Source: Anisus vortex (Eukaryota; Mollusca; Gastropoda; Planorbidae). Taken from it: DNA of 64,000 bases. A model generated the notes under the pieces. The model saw nothing but the letters and a program-made list of their open reading frames with translations, made no database searches and had not been told where the DNA came from. The DNA lies in assembly GCA_949126835.1 (NCBI GenBank), contig OX421498.1, positions 32,478,000 through 32,541,999 on the forward strand. Direction: 5' to 3'. A program made the translations under genes and the position numbers. Positions 12,126-24,969 of this stretch are shown piece after piece. Each line of letters opens with the position of its first letter. Positions within the stretch are counted from its first letter, which is position 1.

Positions 12126-14470
12126 TTATAGATATAGGGCCTACACACATACTTACATACAAACATATATGTATATAAATACTGGTAATATTCTTTTGCA
12201 GGCTATCAGACTTTTCTACTGCAACTCTGGCTCCTAAGTCCCTATCTTGTGAACATTGGCTCTGGTTTGTTGGCTTGTTGGACCCCAGCTGCCTTAGGCA
12301 ACCAGCAGATAGTATTATAATATGAATGTGTACTAAACCCTGCTGTATGTAAGACCTATGTATTGCAATCCTGTTTTGCTGTTAAACTTCATGGAACAGA
12401 TTTAGAGGTCTGGTATGGAAAATATTTAGCTTTCTTTCTAGAAATGCAGGTGCACGCTGAGTACACAGGGTAAGTGGACTGTTGGTCATTTGATATTATC
12501 AGAGATAGGAGGCTAAAAATGTATCATCTAAGTTTGCAGCTCTCTTTGGAGCCAGAGTTAATTGTAGCATCATCAGTCATGCCAGGCTCAGGTGCTTGGT
12601 TGGTTCTGGTGCCTAGCAAAACACTTTCAACATGGTATAATTTGGCGCAATAAGTCAGCTATAAAACAATTTCTAAATTGCTGTGGACAGGTTATAATGC
12701 TGAAAACAAAACAGTTTCTCAATTTTCTGGAGAACCAATAGATGCAACCCTGATATAAATATGTAAAGGCTCAAATAATTGACTTAAGAATTGTAAACAA
12801 AATATTCACATATAAGACAAACACAACATGTATTGAAAGTTTGCAAATACTGTACCTTTATTTATTAAAACAAGTTTTATATTATTCTTATATACACAAA
12901 TTAAAGCACTATTAATGTTTAGCCTTACATTAACAATTTTTGTAATTATTTGTATGTGTATATATATATATCAATGCGCAATAAACATGTGGATATACAG
13001 TAATATACTATATTTAAATGTATCCGACATAAATTATATATAGCCAATCTAAAATGTTGTATTAAATGCACCATAATTTTGTCATCACAGTGATTGGTTT
13101 GTTCAGTTTGTTTGTGTCTTCATTTAGACTATGTTTTATCCCAACTTTGTCATGTTTCAGGCACAAAAAACTCAAGCAATAAAGAAAATTGTTATTTTGA
13201 CGAGTCAGCAAAAAAAGTTCTCTCATTTTTAATCCTTCTCCAAATTGATAAATTAAATTTTTAATAATTATTTGAGTCTAGTCTTATAGTGCTCGAAAAG
13301 ACCTCCCCATTGGTGGTAAAATTATGACTCTGTGTGAAGTAATAATTAAGGTATGATTTTTTTTTGTCAATTAATAGCTAAAATGTACCCAATTTTCCAC
13401 CAGAATTTCCCCTGCCAATTATTGATGCTTAAGAATTTAGTTGTTCTGGTAATATAGCCTTATAGTGCTTATCAAGACCTTTCCAATGGTAGTTAAATCA
13501 TGACTCTATGTTAAGAAATGGCAAAGTTATGCTATTTTTTTACTAAGATTTTCAAAATTGTGGCACACTTTTGCCTATATACTCCATGTACAAAAAAATG
13601 ACCACTAAAAAATTTGTAACTTTTTTACTATTTGTCATAGAGAGATGTTTTATATACCATTGGAAAGCTCAGATCATCAGCTTTAAGATGCTGCTTTTAA
13701 AAATGAATTATTTTGATTTTGAAAAAAATTGTCACATCCCTACATTGAATATTATATTATAATTATTGATCATAATCATATAATATAATATTATAATCAT
13801 ATATTCATATTGATATCGTTACTCGTTACGGTTTATCGAATCAGTTGAATCTACAATTATCACAGACAAAAGACAATGAATAGCCTTGAATATAGGCCTA
13901 TAAAATCAATATATAATATTAAATATTATAATACTTTATAATAGTATATTAGTATAGTCTAGGCTATTCAATTCAATATGAATATGACTATTTTACTATA
14001 TGAATATGTCTATGGCCATGGCACTCTATGGCCTTATTTTTATGACAATTTAAGTCAATAAGAGATATTAAGAGTGAATTTGAATATATATGATTCAATA
14101 TTGTAGCCTAAAGCCTAAAAGCCTAAATCTATTAAATCTAAAATCATAATGACGCAAATTATTTTACTTTATTTTACTTTACTTTACTTTACTTTACTAA
14201 AGTCTTTACTTTACAATTTACAATCTATGACTATAACTATACTATACGTAGACTATATGTCTATTACTATACTATACCGTCAATACAGAGTCTTACAGAC
14301 TATAGGCCTACTACTATTATACTATAGTCTATAGGCCTACTATATATAGTATATACTAGGCTACTAAACTGATAATAATCTAAGTTTTAGAAGTATAGTA
14401 TGGGCTATTTATGATTTATGTAAAAAATGGGCATAGCCCCTTTTATCGCTATATCACTATACTAGGCTAT
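12126..14470. other. Intergenic AT-rich sequence, nothing recognised
   Basis: Contains simple-sequence patches, for example the (ttta)/(actt) run near 14160-14200 and repeated 'actatag' words. The only frames are short and AT-biased. No exon could be supported. Confidence 0.4.
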
Positions 14471-14479
14471 AGACTATAG

Positions 14480-15364
14480 TAGGGATGTTAAAACCGTTTT
14501 TTTTTTTATCAAAACCGGTTTAAAACCGGATCTCGGTTCCCCATCTTCCCGCGCAATATCACAAGTCACTCACAGGCCGGAAAAGCTAAATGTGCATAGT
14601 TTTGTAGGTAGGCTATATTTGAAAAGTAGTTGAAACTTAATTAGTGTTTTCAGGGCATTCAATGGGTTGATTGGTGTGAATACAATATGATTTTGTACAC
14701 TTTACAATAAAATTATTTAGAACTAAAAACAAATGTTGGTTAATTGATTAAAACCAATAATAGCTTTCAATTTTTTTAAAGTGATAATCAAATTTCCGAT
14801 TATTGTTGACCATAATCATAATACTAAGAAGCATATGAAGTATCATATAATATGCTAAATTGTAAAATAATGTCTATATTGAAAAGAATGTGTATTTAAT
14901 AGTCCAGTTAACAATAAAGCACAGACGCGGTGCCTAGCCGAATAATTGTTCAGGGTCACAGGAAAGGGCTAGTTTGCCTCTCTCTATTGCGTACATCAAA
15001 GAGGCGCGAACATCTAAAAGGTGAGCCGACAAGTAAAAAGATTCATGTTAATTGTAACTGTAACTTAACAATTGGTTTGATGTTGTTTTTATCGCAAGCC
15101 ATAGTTGGTATTAGGAATCACAAGAAACACAATATCTAAGACTAAATAGTGTTAGCAAGGCATTTCAAGAATGGTTTTGTGCGAATCCAACATTATTTAT
15201 TAAAAATATTTCAACCAGAACCAAACAAATAAAAGTCTTCTACTTGAAGTAATGATTACCTTCCAACTTCCAACTAACAAACCGAAATCCGGTTTTGATT
15301 TTCAAAACCGGTTTTAGGTTTCAAAACCGGAATCCGGTATTCCGGTTTTCGTTTAACATCCTTA
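14480..15364. mobile_element. Non-autonomous hAT-type transposon, 885 bp
   Basis: Left terminus TAGGGATGTTAAAACCG and right terminus CGTTTAACATCCTTA are inverted repeats. An exact 8-bp duplication GACTATAG lies at 14472-14479 and 15365-15372. Subterminal regions are rich in aaaaccgg/ccggtttt words on both sides, likely transposase-binding repeats. The interior has no transposase-length frame; a short open stretch near 14930-15139 shows no recognisable domain. Confidence 0.88.
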
Positions 15365-15372
15365 GACTATAG

Positions 15373-16105
15373 TATAGTGAAATAGTGTGACCATAGCCGA
15401 TAGCCTACACTATACTATACCTACTATCAATCAATTAGCCTACTCTATGACTATGGCACTATGCCATGCATTATAATCATAATATTTCATAATGATAATG
15501 AATGCTGCATATGTAGTCACGGAAGGGTAGTGTAGTGTGGTAGATCTAATGATAATGAAAGACTAAGGCTGACAGTAAGTCTTAGTAAGGACTAATGACA
15601 AATAATGTTTTTACTGGTATGTGCCTTCTGCTTCTAAAAATCATTAAAATCATGATTATGTAATTTATGATGAATTTATTAATCCACGAAGCTGACATAT
15701 ATTGTCACATATCCTCATAAATTCATAACTCATTTAACATATATTATCATATCACTGATCATCACATACATGACATTGACATAGTGTCACATAGTCCTAG
15801 ACATAGATCATAGTCACATATAATATCATATCATCATATCACATAATATGACATCGACATAGTTTCACGTAGTATAGTCTCATAGACATAGATCATATAT
15901 TGAACAAAATAATATTTAGAACTATTTTATTTTCTGGTAACTGACTTATAATCTATGACAACTCATATTCATACTATCTGTAGCCTAGTCAAGCATTATA
16001 GACTGATACACATCTTATAGCATCACTAATATTTGAATTGGTCATTTGCAAACATTGAATATTTTGGGTTCATTCTTTAAAGCATTTATCTCTATCAACT
16101 TTCAG
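15373..16105. promoter_or_regulatory. Upstream region / 5' untranslated intron of DDX51
   Basis: AT-rich, with repeated 'catagt' and 'atcatat' words. A polypyrimidine tract ending in ttcag at 16101-16105 directly precedes the first coding exon, so an untranslated exon probably lies further upstream. I cannot place the transcription start. Confidence 0.35.
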
Positions 16106-16121
16106 AACACTTAGTTACAAA

Positions 16122-19100
16122 ATGACTAAATCAAAGTCAAAGAAAACTAAAAAGGCAAAAAAATTCATTGCTGAAACACCAGGAGTTGAAGATAATACAA
16201 GTGAAAACATGGAAATTGAAAATACAAATGAAAACTTGGAAATTGAAAATACAAATGAACACTTGGAAATTGTAAATACCAGTACAGCTGATGAAAATAT
16301 GGAAGAGAATACTGGTAATGATACTATTCTTGAAGACAAGGAACAAATTCATGAAAATGACAATACAGAAGGGCCAAGTGAAGTAGGAGGTTTTACTGTC
16401 TTAGGAGATTTCAAAACAAAAGAAAAGAAAAAGGTAAAAGGCGACATAATGTGGCAATAAAATGTTGAATTTCACATCTATTATTATTTCAGTAATTTAG
16501 AACCTCGTCTTAGCAAACTGTAGCGGAAGAAGACATCTGAGTTGACACATTCTTTTTTTTTTAATTAGCAGAGCTTTGCAGTTGTATTTTTCCCCAGCCT
16601 AATTGTTCATCCTTTGCAGGATTATCTATTACACATCTATGTGATAGCCAAAGCTCAGTCAGATTAATAATTGAAAACCTTATGTTACATTAAATTATTT
16701 TCAGGTTGAAAGAGTATTGCCAAACTGGCTTCAACATCCTGTACTTATACAAGATGAAGATTGTGGTCTTTTTTCCAACATTGAAGGGTTAGATCCAACA
16801 TTAGTCAAAAAGCTAAAGGATAATGGAATGGAGTCATGTTTTCCTGGTAGGGGCTATGGCCTTTATATATATATAATGTTATATAAATTTGTATTGATAA
16901 AGCAAAGAGTTTTAATAAATGTTTGTTTTTTAAATTTGTACTTGTTTATTTTCAGTTCAGAGAACAGTTATCCCAGAGCTACTTGCTCAGTGTAGTTGTG
17001 GAGTTTACGCAGGAGATGCTGGGTATCGCCCTCGAGATATTTGTGTCTCTGCCCCAACAGGAAGTGGGAAGACTTTAACTTTTGCTCTCCCTATAATACA
17101 GGTTACCAGACAGAAATTTTGGCTATTGATTGATTGATTGATTTATTACCTTGAATTTTTTTTATGCATTTTGAAACATTAATTCAACTGCTAACAGTTA
17201 CGCTAAAAGAAACAATATTTGCACAAGCTTTTTTATTTAAGAGTGTATTTGTCAATTATGATGAATGAAGATTAGGTTATAATTAATTATCTCTAATGTT
17301 TTATTTAGTTGTGATTACCTTCCCTTGTAACTGGTGGTCACATTTCTTTGGTGACCCTCCTTCGGGTGACCCTTGTTCGTTTGGCATGAGCAAATACAGG
17401 GATGGGGGGGGGTCCAGACCATGTGGTGTGTAGTTTAGTTTTAAGTAGAGTGTATTGACTGACTAGGCTACTTCTTGTGTTCTTCTTAAATCATGTTATT
17501 ATTATTGACTTGTGTTTAGCTTCAATGTTATATGTTATGTTGAATTAAAAGTTATGTTCATTATTCCTGCTGATGTCGTTTCTAAATCGCTTGGATGAAA
17601 GTTTGGGCGAGAGTTACAGATTCTTCAAGGGTTCCAAAAAGTCATTGTGATAAACTGCCCACTCTCGACAGCGAGACATAACACAATTCACTAAAGTATT
17701 CGAGTGTGTGCATAGCAATAAAAAAAATAAAAATGTAGTGTTTATGTAACAATGCCATAAATATAGAAAATTTAATGTTTTGGCTTAGAGTATCCCTTTC
17801 AGATCATGTTGGTCTATGGGGCAACTGAAGTGTTCACAAGTTTCTGTGGCCATGGCAAGGGGGATATGTGGCCAGCACAATGCCCAGCTGTATTTATTTA
17901 AATCTGACTAATGTCAGCTACCAGTCAGAATCTGGTTGGTATCAGGGATACTCTCTAAACCCCGAAAAATAAATCCTAGACTTCACCAGGACTCTTACCC
18001 AGGGTTTTCAGTACAGAAAGCCCACTAGATCACTGTGCCTTCTCTGCGTTTGGGTAGCAATGCCATAAATTATGTACAATGTACAAATAGCTATTATAAT
18101 CCTATATTAAATCTTGTGTTCATTTTAGTGTCATTGCCTAATCTCTTGTCATTCTCTTGCCTCAGACTCTTCAGACCCGAGTAGTGCCTCATGTGAGAGC
18201 TCTGGTTATTTTACCTGTGAGAGACCTGGCCATCCAGGTGTATAAAGTGTTTGAACAGTACACACAGGGAACACCATTAAAAGTAGATGAAACATATTAC
18301 TAGTTATAATGATAACTGTGTTTTTTATTTATAGTTTGTTTCATTGTCATTTAGCTTATGATAATCACCACTTTGAAACAGCAAAGATGTTTACAAGCAG
18401 AATTTAAAGATTGAACTTTAAATATTTTGCATTCAGGTTGTTTTGCTTGCGGGGAAAAAGGAATTCAATACAGAGCAAGGAAATTTAGTTAGGAAAAGGT
18501 AAAGACACTTTCACTTTCTATAGAAAGGTATCCAGCACATTATTTTAATCAAACTTCAGTGGGGGGAAAACAGCACTTTTTGTTGGACTGGGGAAATGGA
18601 TTTAAAAAAGAAAATAAACATTATCTTTTTTTTTTCACAGGCCCAATTCTTCACAAACAGAAGAATGGGCAAGCTTGGCTGACATTGTTGTAGCCACCAA
18701 GGGGAGATTACTTGATCACATTGACAGAACTGAAGGGTTTGATCTAACACATTTAAGATTCTTGGTAAGAAAACTGTTGACAAAGTAGTAGTATTTTACA
18801 TTATCTCTAATCAATTTTAACTTCCGTTCCATTCATGAATCTATAAAAAAAACAACATGTTTTCACTCCTTGGGAAAAGATTTTTTTTAGCCAAACGTTT
18901 CTGTTCTTAATATCCCTTTTTTCTACATCTGCAAATATGAATATTTTAGAGCATTGTAATCCATGTATGGAGAAAAGCTTATTTTTATTCCACTGTTTGT
19001 AAATCTTGTATTTCCTGAATGGGATTTTATTAGGTCATTGATGAAGCTGACAGACAGATGAATGACATTTATGATGACTGGTTAAGCCAAGTGGAGAGAG

Positions 19101-22100
19101 CGGCATACACACCCAAGCCTGGGGCATATGCTCCATATCACAGGGACAGACCTGGTCCTCTTACTGTTTCAAAGTAAGTAAATAAGTATAGAATCCAATA
19201 TTTAAATACAGTTACAAGACAAAACGAATCTGCTTATTGTTTCAGAGTAAAAAAAAATATTACATTTTAAATGTTTTATTATAATATATTTTTTCATTCA
19301 TTGAAAAACTTGGCTAAAAGTCAACATATATCTTGTACAAATTTTGATCTTCCATGTTCTGTTTCTTAAAATGTATATATACATTAAAGTTTCAATTTGT
19401 TCAAAATAATTTGTTAAATTTTGCTGAAGACCAATTGTAGTTTTACAGTTGTTTTCTTTTTTAAAGTCTTTAAAACATCAAATATATATTTTTTATGCTA
19501 AGCAGAAACTTTTCAGCCCATATTTTCAGTGCGTTACAAAAACTAAATCATTCAATTAATAAAATTCGCATCATTAATAATGTTTGTGTCTGTAGCACTT
19601 TAACCATAATCAGAAAATTGCAGGCAAATTTCAAAATGGAAAATTATATTATCATAGTTAAATATATACATTTATTTATTTAATTAACAGGTTTTGCACA
19701 CAAAAAAATTATTATTTAAAGGCTGTTCCTAATGTAAAGTTTTGACATTTTTAAGCACCTTATTGTGATTTGTACATTTAAAGTGTTTTACAATTAATGT
19801 TCATATATTTTTTTTCTTCTAAAAAAAAAGCTGTAGGAAAAATGAGATGCATGTAAGTATATTTTTTTTTAGCAATCTTATAATTGTCTCATTTATTTTC
19901 TCTCTGTTATTTCCTGCTGTTCACATTTAATTTCAGTCTAATTAGTCTGCAGGGTGACAGGTTACTTCATCCCCATCACTTCACCCCCTTCACTTCATTC
20001 TCGAGCCCCAGTCACTTCATCCCCAGACAATTAATCCTAAAAATGCAATTGTAGGTATAGAATTATTAAATCAGATAGAAATATAAATCATAACAAACAC
20101 ACAAAAAAGCTAATAGTTGGATATTCAATTTTTTATTTTGTTATTAAGAGTTTTTGCGGTGAGTGTTTTTTAAATCAGTGTGACAGAAAAGCTAAAAATC
20201 GGAGATAGAGAAGACTATCCATTGACTCGTAGCTCTGCACAATGCTGTCGATTCTCATGGCTAATGCAGCATACTTCTTTCTTGGACGCTGCTCTGTGCC
20301 GGTGCATGACTGCAGTACTGATGCTTTGTGCAGTTGACATAAACGACGACGAAACTTTATCCCCTTGACCTTTTTATTTTCTTTTATCTTCAAACGTAGA
20401 AATCATCAATTGGAATATCAAATACTAGTTAATGTTCTGTTAATTAGTATACAAGATTGTCACAGTAGGGGGCCCTTAAGTCTACCATAATACAACTGCT
20501 CAAGTTGTCAGCCATGCAATGCATATTGCTTCAGGATTAAGTGTCTGGGGATGAAGTGACTCGAGGATTAATTGACAGGGGTGAATTGACTGGGGATGAA
20601 GTGACTGTGAACCTTGGGCACCAGTCTGCAACCTGGTAGCTTATTTCTCTATAATACCTATTGTTTTGTTTTTTAAAATGCTTTTCTTTCTCCACACATT
20701 TTTAAACTTGTATATTTTTTTTTACAAAGCTTATACTTTTGTTCTTTAAAGGTCCAAAAGCTTCTCTTTTCCGCAACACTATCTCAAAACCCAGAGACTT
20801 TGGAGAAAATGAATCTTTTTCTACCATTATTGTTTACTGCTGATGCCTCAAAGAGCTCTCTGGCGATGGAGTGTAATAAATCAGAAGCAGGTAATAGTAG
20901 CCACAATTAAATTGCTCAAATTGGTAAAAAAAAAAGAAAAATTTTTTTAATTCAACAAAGTATATTTTATGTGGCGTTGGCTACAGTTAATGTGTTTTTT
21001 TGTTTTTTTTTTCAGATCTGCACACAGACAAATTTTCAGCCCCAGCCTTGCTCAAAGTAAGTCAATTCCCTTTTTTTATAATAATTGTATAATGTTCAAT
21101 TAGTCTAGTCATATTATAATTTATGATGTTATATCTAGACGTTTGATGTTCATAAAATTCCATTTGCAGAGCTCTTCTATAAATATTGATTATTTCTTTC
21201 TTGTTATAGTTTTTTAAAAGCAAGAGCAACAAATTAAATATTAATGATTATTAGTATTTAGTAAAAGTAAAGTACTGTCAGACAAAGTTGATCATAGGGC
21301 AGGTGAAGCAGCAATCACCAGTTTCTGTGGCCACAGCATACTAGGGGAAGTGTGACCAACACAATGCCCAGCTGCCTTTAACCCAACTACGGTCAGGTAT
21401 CCATCAGAGCAGGGTAGACTCAGGGACACCCTTGAGTCCTGGGGGAAAATATCAGCCTTCACCAGGATTTGAACCCGGGACCTATTAGTTTAGTGCCCCA
21501 TTAGTACTAAGACCGCCATAAAATTTTCTCTCAACAAGCATCATTCATATTAATTAAAAAGAGCATGAAAGTTCATTTAGGGTTTTTATAACATGTTTGG
21601 CCTTGACCTTAAGATTTTGTACAATTTTAATTTAGCAACAAGAAAGGTATCTATGGTAAAAAAAATTCAATAAATAAAATTAAAAACTTTTTCATTCTCT
21701 TTTTATAGTAGGGAATCCCTATTTTATATTTAGCTTACTGCATCAAAAGTATTCCTTAAAACTGTTCTTAATATCTCCTTAGGAAAAGTTTATGGACTGC
21801 AAAACATCAGAGAAGCCGCTGATTTTGCTTCACTTTTTACTCAATAAAAAGTTCCAACAGGTTTTGTGTTTCACCAATTCTGTGGATACAACGCACAAGT
21901 AAAGATTTATATTGCCATTGTGGATCAGAATAAAATTATAAGATTAGTTTTAGCAGTCTCTTGAACTTGTAATTGAAAAATTAAAAAAAACAAATCCTGT
22001 ATTTAAATGCTTTTATTTTAACCAGAGCTGTGGAGTCGGTAGATAAATGTTCAGACTCTGACTCCGATTCCTCATTTTTTTGTACTTCCAACTCCGACTC

Positions 22101-24969
22101 CTCTGTACTACACTATGAAAAGTGTAAGTATTGCAGCTCCTAACTGTGCGTTGCTTGCCATATAGTGAAGCACATGACAAGCAAGCTTCTTTACAGTCAC
22201 TTAACGTGTTCGTATTGGGGTAACGCGAGGCACTGCATGCATTGGTCTTTATTCTTACAGTAGAGAAGTCATTAGTTATAACTTTTTGTGAATTGGGACA
22301 TTGAAACTTGCTTTTTTTGTTAAAATTCCAATCTAAATTTAGTAGGAGTCGGGAGTCATTGTTTGCTGACTCCAGGTACCCAAAATTTCCTCTGACTCTC
22401 CAACTCCGACTCCACAGTCCTGGTTTTAACTCAGTTGGAATATTGACAAATATATATAACATCTATGTAAATTTATGGATATTTCGGAGAATGAATTATT
22501 ACTACATTACTAATGATTAAAATTTTGTTCTTCAGGCTCTATTTACTTGCTAAGCAAATGCCAGACTTAAAAGTGGCAGAGATTTCATCAAATATCCATA
22601 CAGATAAAAGAGAGAGAACCATTCGGAAATTTGCCAGAGGAGAACTGCAGCTGTATGTTGGATTTTTCTTTTATTGTATTCCTACTTGGCAAGCTGACAC
22701 TGTATTGTTATGGTTGTGTATATTTGTCATGTGCCCACATTTATTGCTAGTTCTTCATTTTGTTTTGATCTATATTTATCAAAACTGTCTACTCCAGATT
22801 TTAAAGGAAAAAAGCATTTAGTCTTAGTGTAAAAAGATAATTGTATAACAGCAAGAAACAACTGATTAGCTTTTCATTTTTTTAATGATCATGTCTTTAA
22901 CTCATTTGCTACTAACCTACTTTCCAAAGACACCCGGGAAAGTACTAGCCAAAGGGAAGGAACTCCGTATTAATTTTAGTAAATTTTTTTTAAATATTTT
23001 TTTTTAATAATTAAATATTCCCCAAAGTGAATAAAAATTACATCATAAAATAGATAAATATCTTAGCTTTCTGGAAATGTATACTTTTATACATAAAAAA
23101 TGCCGAATTATCGGTAGAATTATTCGCTGAGTGTTGAGACCCTATGATTTGCCTAAATATTTTCTCTAGGCCTAGCGTCAAAGTCCCATAAAGTATAATA
23201 AATCCCAAAAATCGAGTTGAAATGGAAATTTATCTAAGTCTATATCTGCAGCATCCTTATTATCAGAACTATTGTTAAATGTTATATTCGGATGTATAGA
23301 GCTATCGATTAATAAAGTAAAAAATTAAAGACGAAGGCTATAAAAAAAGTTTTACAAGACGAAAGGCAAGTGAAAAATACCGATTTTTTGACGCGCATAG
23401 CGAAAAAACGAAATTAGATAAAAACATCCGGTTTTTATTAACGAAACAGACTATATTCCTACTTTTTAAAAGCCGTTTTTGCAGTAAAATAAAACCCCAG
23501 AACGCATGTCGAAAAAAATCTAGAAACGACAAGGTTAGTCACACACGTGGCGGCCGCGTTTGGACGCATTAGTACGGAGGGGGGTATGTCGCATTCAGTC
23601 GCGGTAGTAGCAAATGAGTTAAAACTGTGCTCAATGCAGTGCTTTGGTTGTAACACAATCATTATTGTTCCGGAATTGTAAATCAAACATCTATATTCCA
23701 GAATTGTATGCTCTGATGTGATGACTCGTGGCATGGATATAGAGAACGTACAGTATGTGATATCCTATGATGCACCACTTTACATTGAAACCTACATCCA
23801 TAGAGTCGGAAGGACAGCGAGAGCCAATAAGCCTGGTACAGCCATCACATTACTTGAAGGAAAAGAAGTAAGTTGTCACTGGTCTGGAAAAGTTTGTTAG
23901 TTTTTTTTTGTCTAAAGAAAATAGTTTTATGTCCTTGATTTTTCTAGAGGTATAGTGATACATTTTTATGTTTTTAATTATTTATCGATTTTGGTTTGGG
24001 TGCAATAATTATTTCTCATTTCAATAGCTATCTGATCTACACAAACTATAAACAAAAGCTGTTAGTTTCACTAATCTATTTACCTTCAGAGTGTGACTTT
24101 ATTAAGATAAAAAATATAATAAATAGTTGTATTAAATACTAGTATATTAAGTTATTTCAATTTAGTGGCTACAAAAATTAATTTTGATATCGATTTCAAT
24201 AGTGATTATTTCAAGATCATCACAAAAAAGAATTTCAATCCTTTTTTTCATTATTCTAATGATTATCAGAAAAGCAATAGATTTGTATATGTATATTAAT
24301 TCCTTTTTATTCCACTCTCTCTCTTTTTTTATATTAATAGATGTTCCATTTCAAAAAGATGTTGAAAGACTCTGGGAGATGGGAAAAGCTGAAGAGAATT
24401 GAAGTGAATCGAAGCCATATTGAGCCGCTGGTGCCACAGTTCACCAATGCTTTGAAGTTGTTGCCAGGAATATTAAAGGTTTGTTTAAAGGCAAAGATAT
24501 CTTTGCAAAAGGAGAATGGAAACACCGTAAAATCTCTAGTGTAAGCCGCACCTGAGTATAAGCTGCAGGTTTACTTTTTAAGTTCAATTGAACTGTATTT
24601 TTTTTTGTCTATACTTATTTACCGGTACTTACTGTAAAATATACATTTTGTCTCAGACAAAAAAAATTGGTAATATTAGTGCAGCTTATACGCGAGATTT
24701 TACGGTACTACTTTTCTGCTGTGATCTCATTTTTCCTCTTTATCTACATTCGCAAATAAATTAATTAATGACCAAAATTATAATATTTAAAAAAAAATGT
24801 GCTTTCTGTGTGCATCTTTTTGAGATGATATTTATTTCACTTACCCTTATTTTGCTTCTTGTGTTGATGCATTAATAATACATGGATTAATGTAAATGAA
24901 CCAACAAAAATTGTGTATATTTTGCTTGTCTGTTTATAGGAACAACGGAGACAACAAAAGAATTCTTGA
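16122..24969 (+). CDS. DDX51: ATP-dependent RNA helicase DDX51 (DEAD-box), complete, 15 coding exons
   Basis: Exons: 16122-16433, 16705-16846, 16956-17101, 18166-18282, 18437-18498, 18641-18764, 19034-19173, 19831-19852, 20752-20890, 21016-21056, 21783-21898, 22536-22652, 23702-23867, 24341-24478, 24940-24969. All introns are GT/AG; total 603 codons plus TGA (human 666). A Lys/Glu-rich N-terminus (~104 aa) precedes the helicase core: motif I APTGSGKT, Ia PVRDLA, Ib ATKGRLLDHI, II VIDEADR, III FSATL, IV VLCFTNS, V SDVMTRGMDI, VI HRVGRTARA. The linker GYRPRD and the end HIEPLVPQF are also DDX51-like. DDX51 (yeast Dbp6 relative) acts in the nucleolus in 60S subunit assembly and 3' processing of 28S rRNA. 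Odd points are Lys for Pro in motif Ib and a 22-nt microexon. The ATG is the first in its exon, 17 nt after an acceptor. Confidence 0.96.
17790..18057 (-). repeat. tRNA-derived SINE, copy 3 (DDX51 intron 3)
   Basis: Reverse orientation. Body words 'tttctgtggccatggcaagg', 'gccagcacaatgcccagctg' and 'gactcttacccagggttttc' match the family. It sits between exons 3 and 4 of DDX51. Confidence 0.75.
19952..20622. mobile_element. Inverted-repeat MITE in DDX51 intron 8
   Basis: Ends GGGTGACAGGTT and (reverse complement of the right end) GGTGCCCAAGGTT form imperfect inverted repeats. Both ends carry repeated 'cacttcatcccc' words in opposite orientation. A candidate 8-bp duplication AGTCTGCA lies at 19944-19951 and 20623-20630. 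About 671 bp, non-coding. The duplication length suggests hAT, but the termini are not clearly of that class. Confidence 0.7.
21258..21525 (-). repeat. tRNA-derived SINE, copy 4 (DDX51 intron 10)
   Basis: Starts 'aagtaaagtactgtcagac' and ends at a degraded B-box complement 'ggatttgaacccgggacc'. It lies between exons 10 and 11. Confidence 0.78.
22023..22422. mobile_element. hAT-type MITE in DDX51 intron 11
   Basis: Left end CAGAGCTGTGGAGTCGG and right end CCGACTCCACAGTCCTG are inverted repeats, with internal 'gactccgactcc' words at both sides. Flanks are ATTTTAAC (left) and GTTTTAAC (right), a 7/8 target duplication. 400 bp. Its interior yields open frames on the minus strand that have no gene character. 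Confidence 0.88.
22901..23618. mobile_element. TTAA-flanked inverted-repeat element (piggyBac-like MITE), DDX51 intron 12
   Basis: TTAA at 22897-22900 and 23619-23622 flank 14-bp inverted repeats CTCATTTGCTACTA (left) and TAGTAGCAAATGAG (right). TTAA duplication is the signature of piggyBac-class insertion. About 718 bp with a GC-richer right half, and no transposase. Confidence 0.75.
24524..24706. mobile_element. CCGTAAAATCTC inverted-repeat MITE, short copy (DDX51 intron 14)
   Basis: The left end has accgtaaaatctc and gtaagccgcac words; the right end (reversed) reads taccgtaaaatctcgcg and tataagctgcac. A longer relative lies at 42026-42722. About 183 bp, directly after DDX51 exon 14. Confidence 0.7.

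Noticed and set aside
16115..16352. Two minus-strand frames antisense to DDX51 exon 1
   Set aside because: Shadows of the Lys/Glu-rich coding exon. No splice sites or domains.
17330..17700. Solo LTR beginning TGTAACTGG
   Set aside because: The GC-richer block has LTR-like TG...CA possibilities and an internal AATTAAA, but I could find no matching target duplication, so the boundaries are not supported.
20175..20393. Short overlapping frames on both strands
   Set aside because: They lie inside the inverted-repeat element 19952-20622 and carry no recognisable domain.
22013..22462. 149-codon minus-strand frame
   Set aside because: It coincides almost exactly with the hAT MITE at 22023-22422 and reads through its inverted repeats. 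No domain, and it is antisense within a DDX51 intron.
23338..23734. Two minus-strand frames
   Set aside because: They lie mostly in the TTAA-flanked element and overlap DDX51 exon 13 on the opposite strand.
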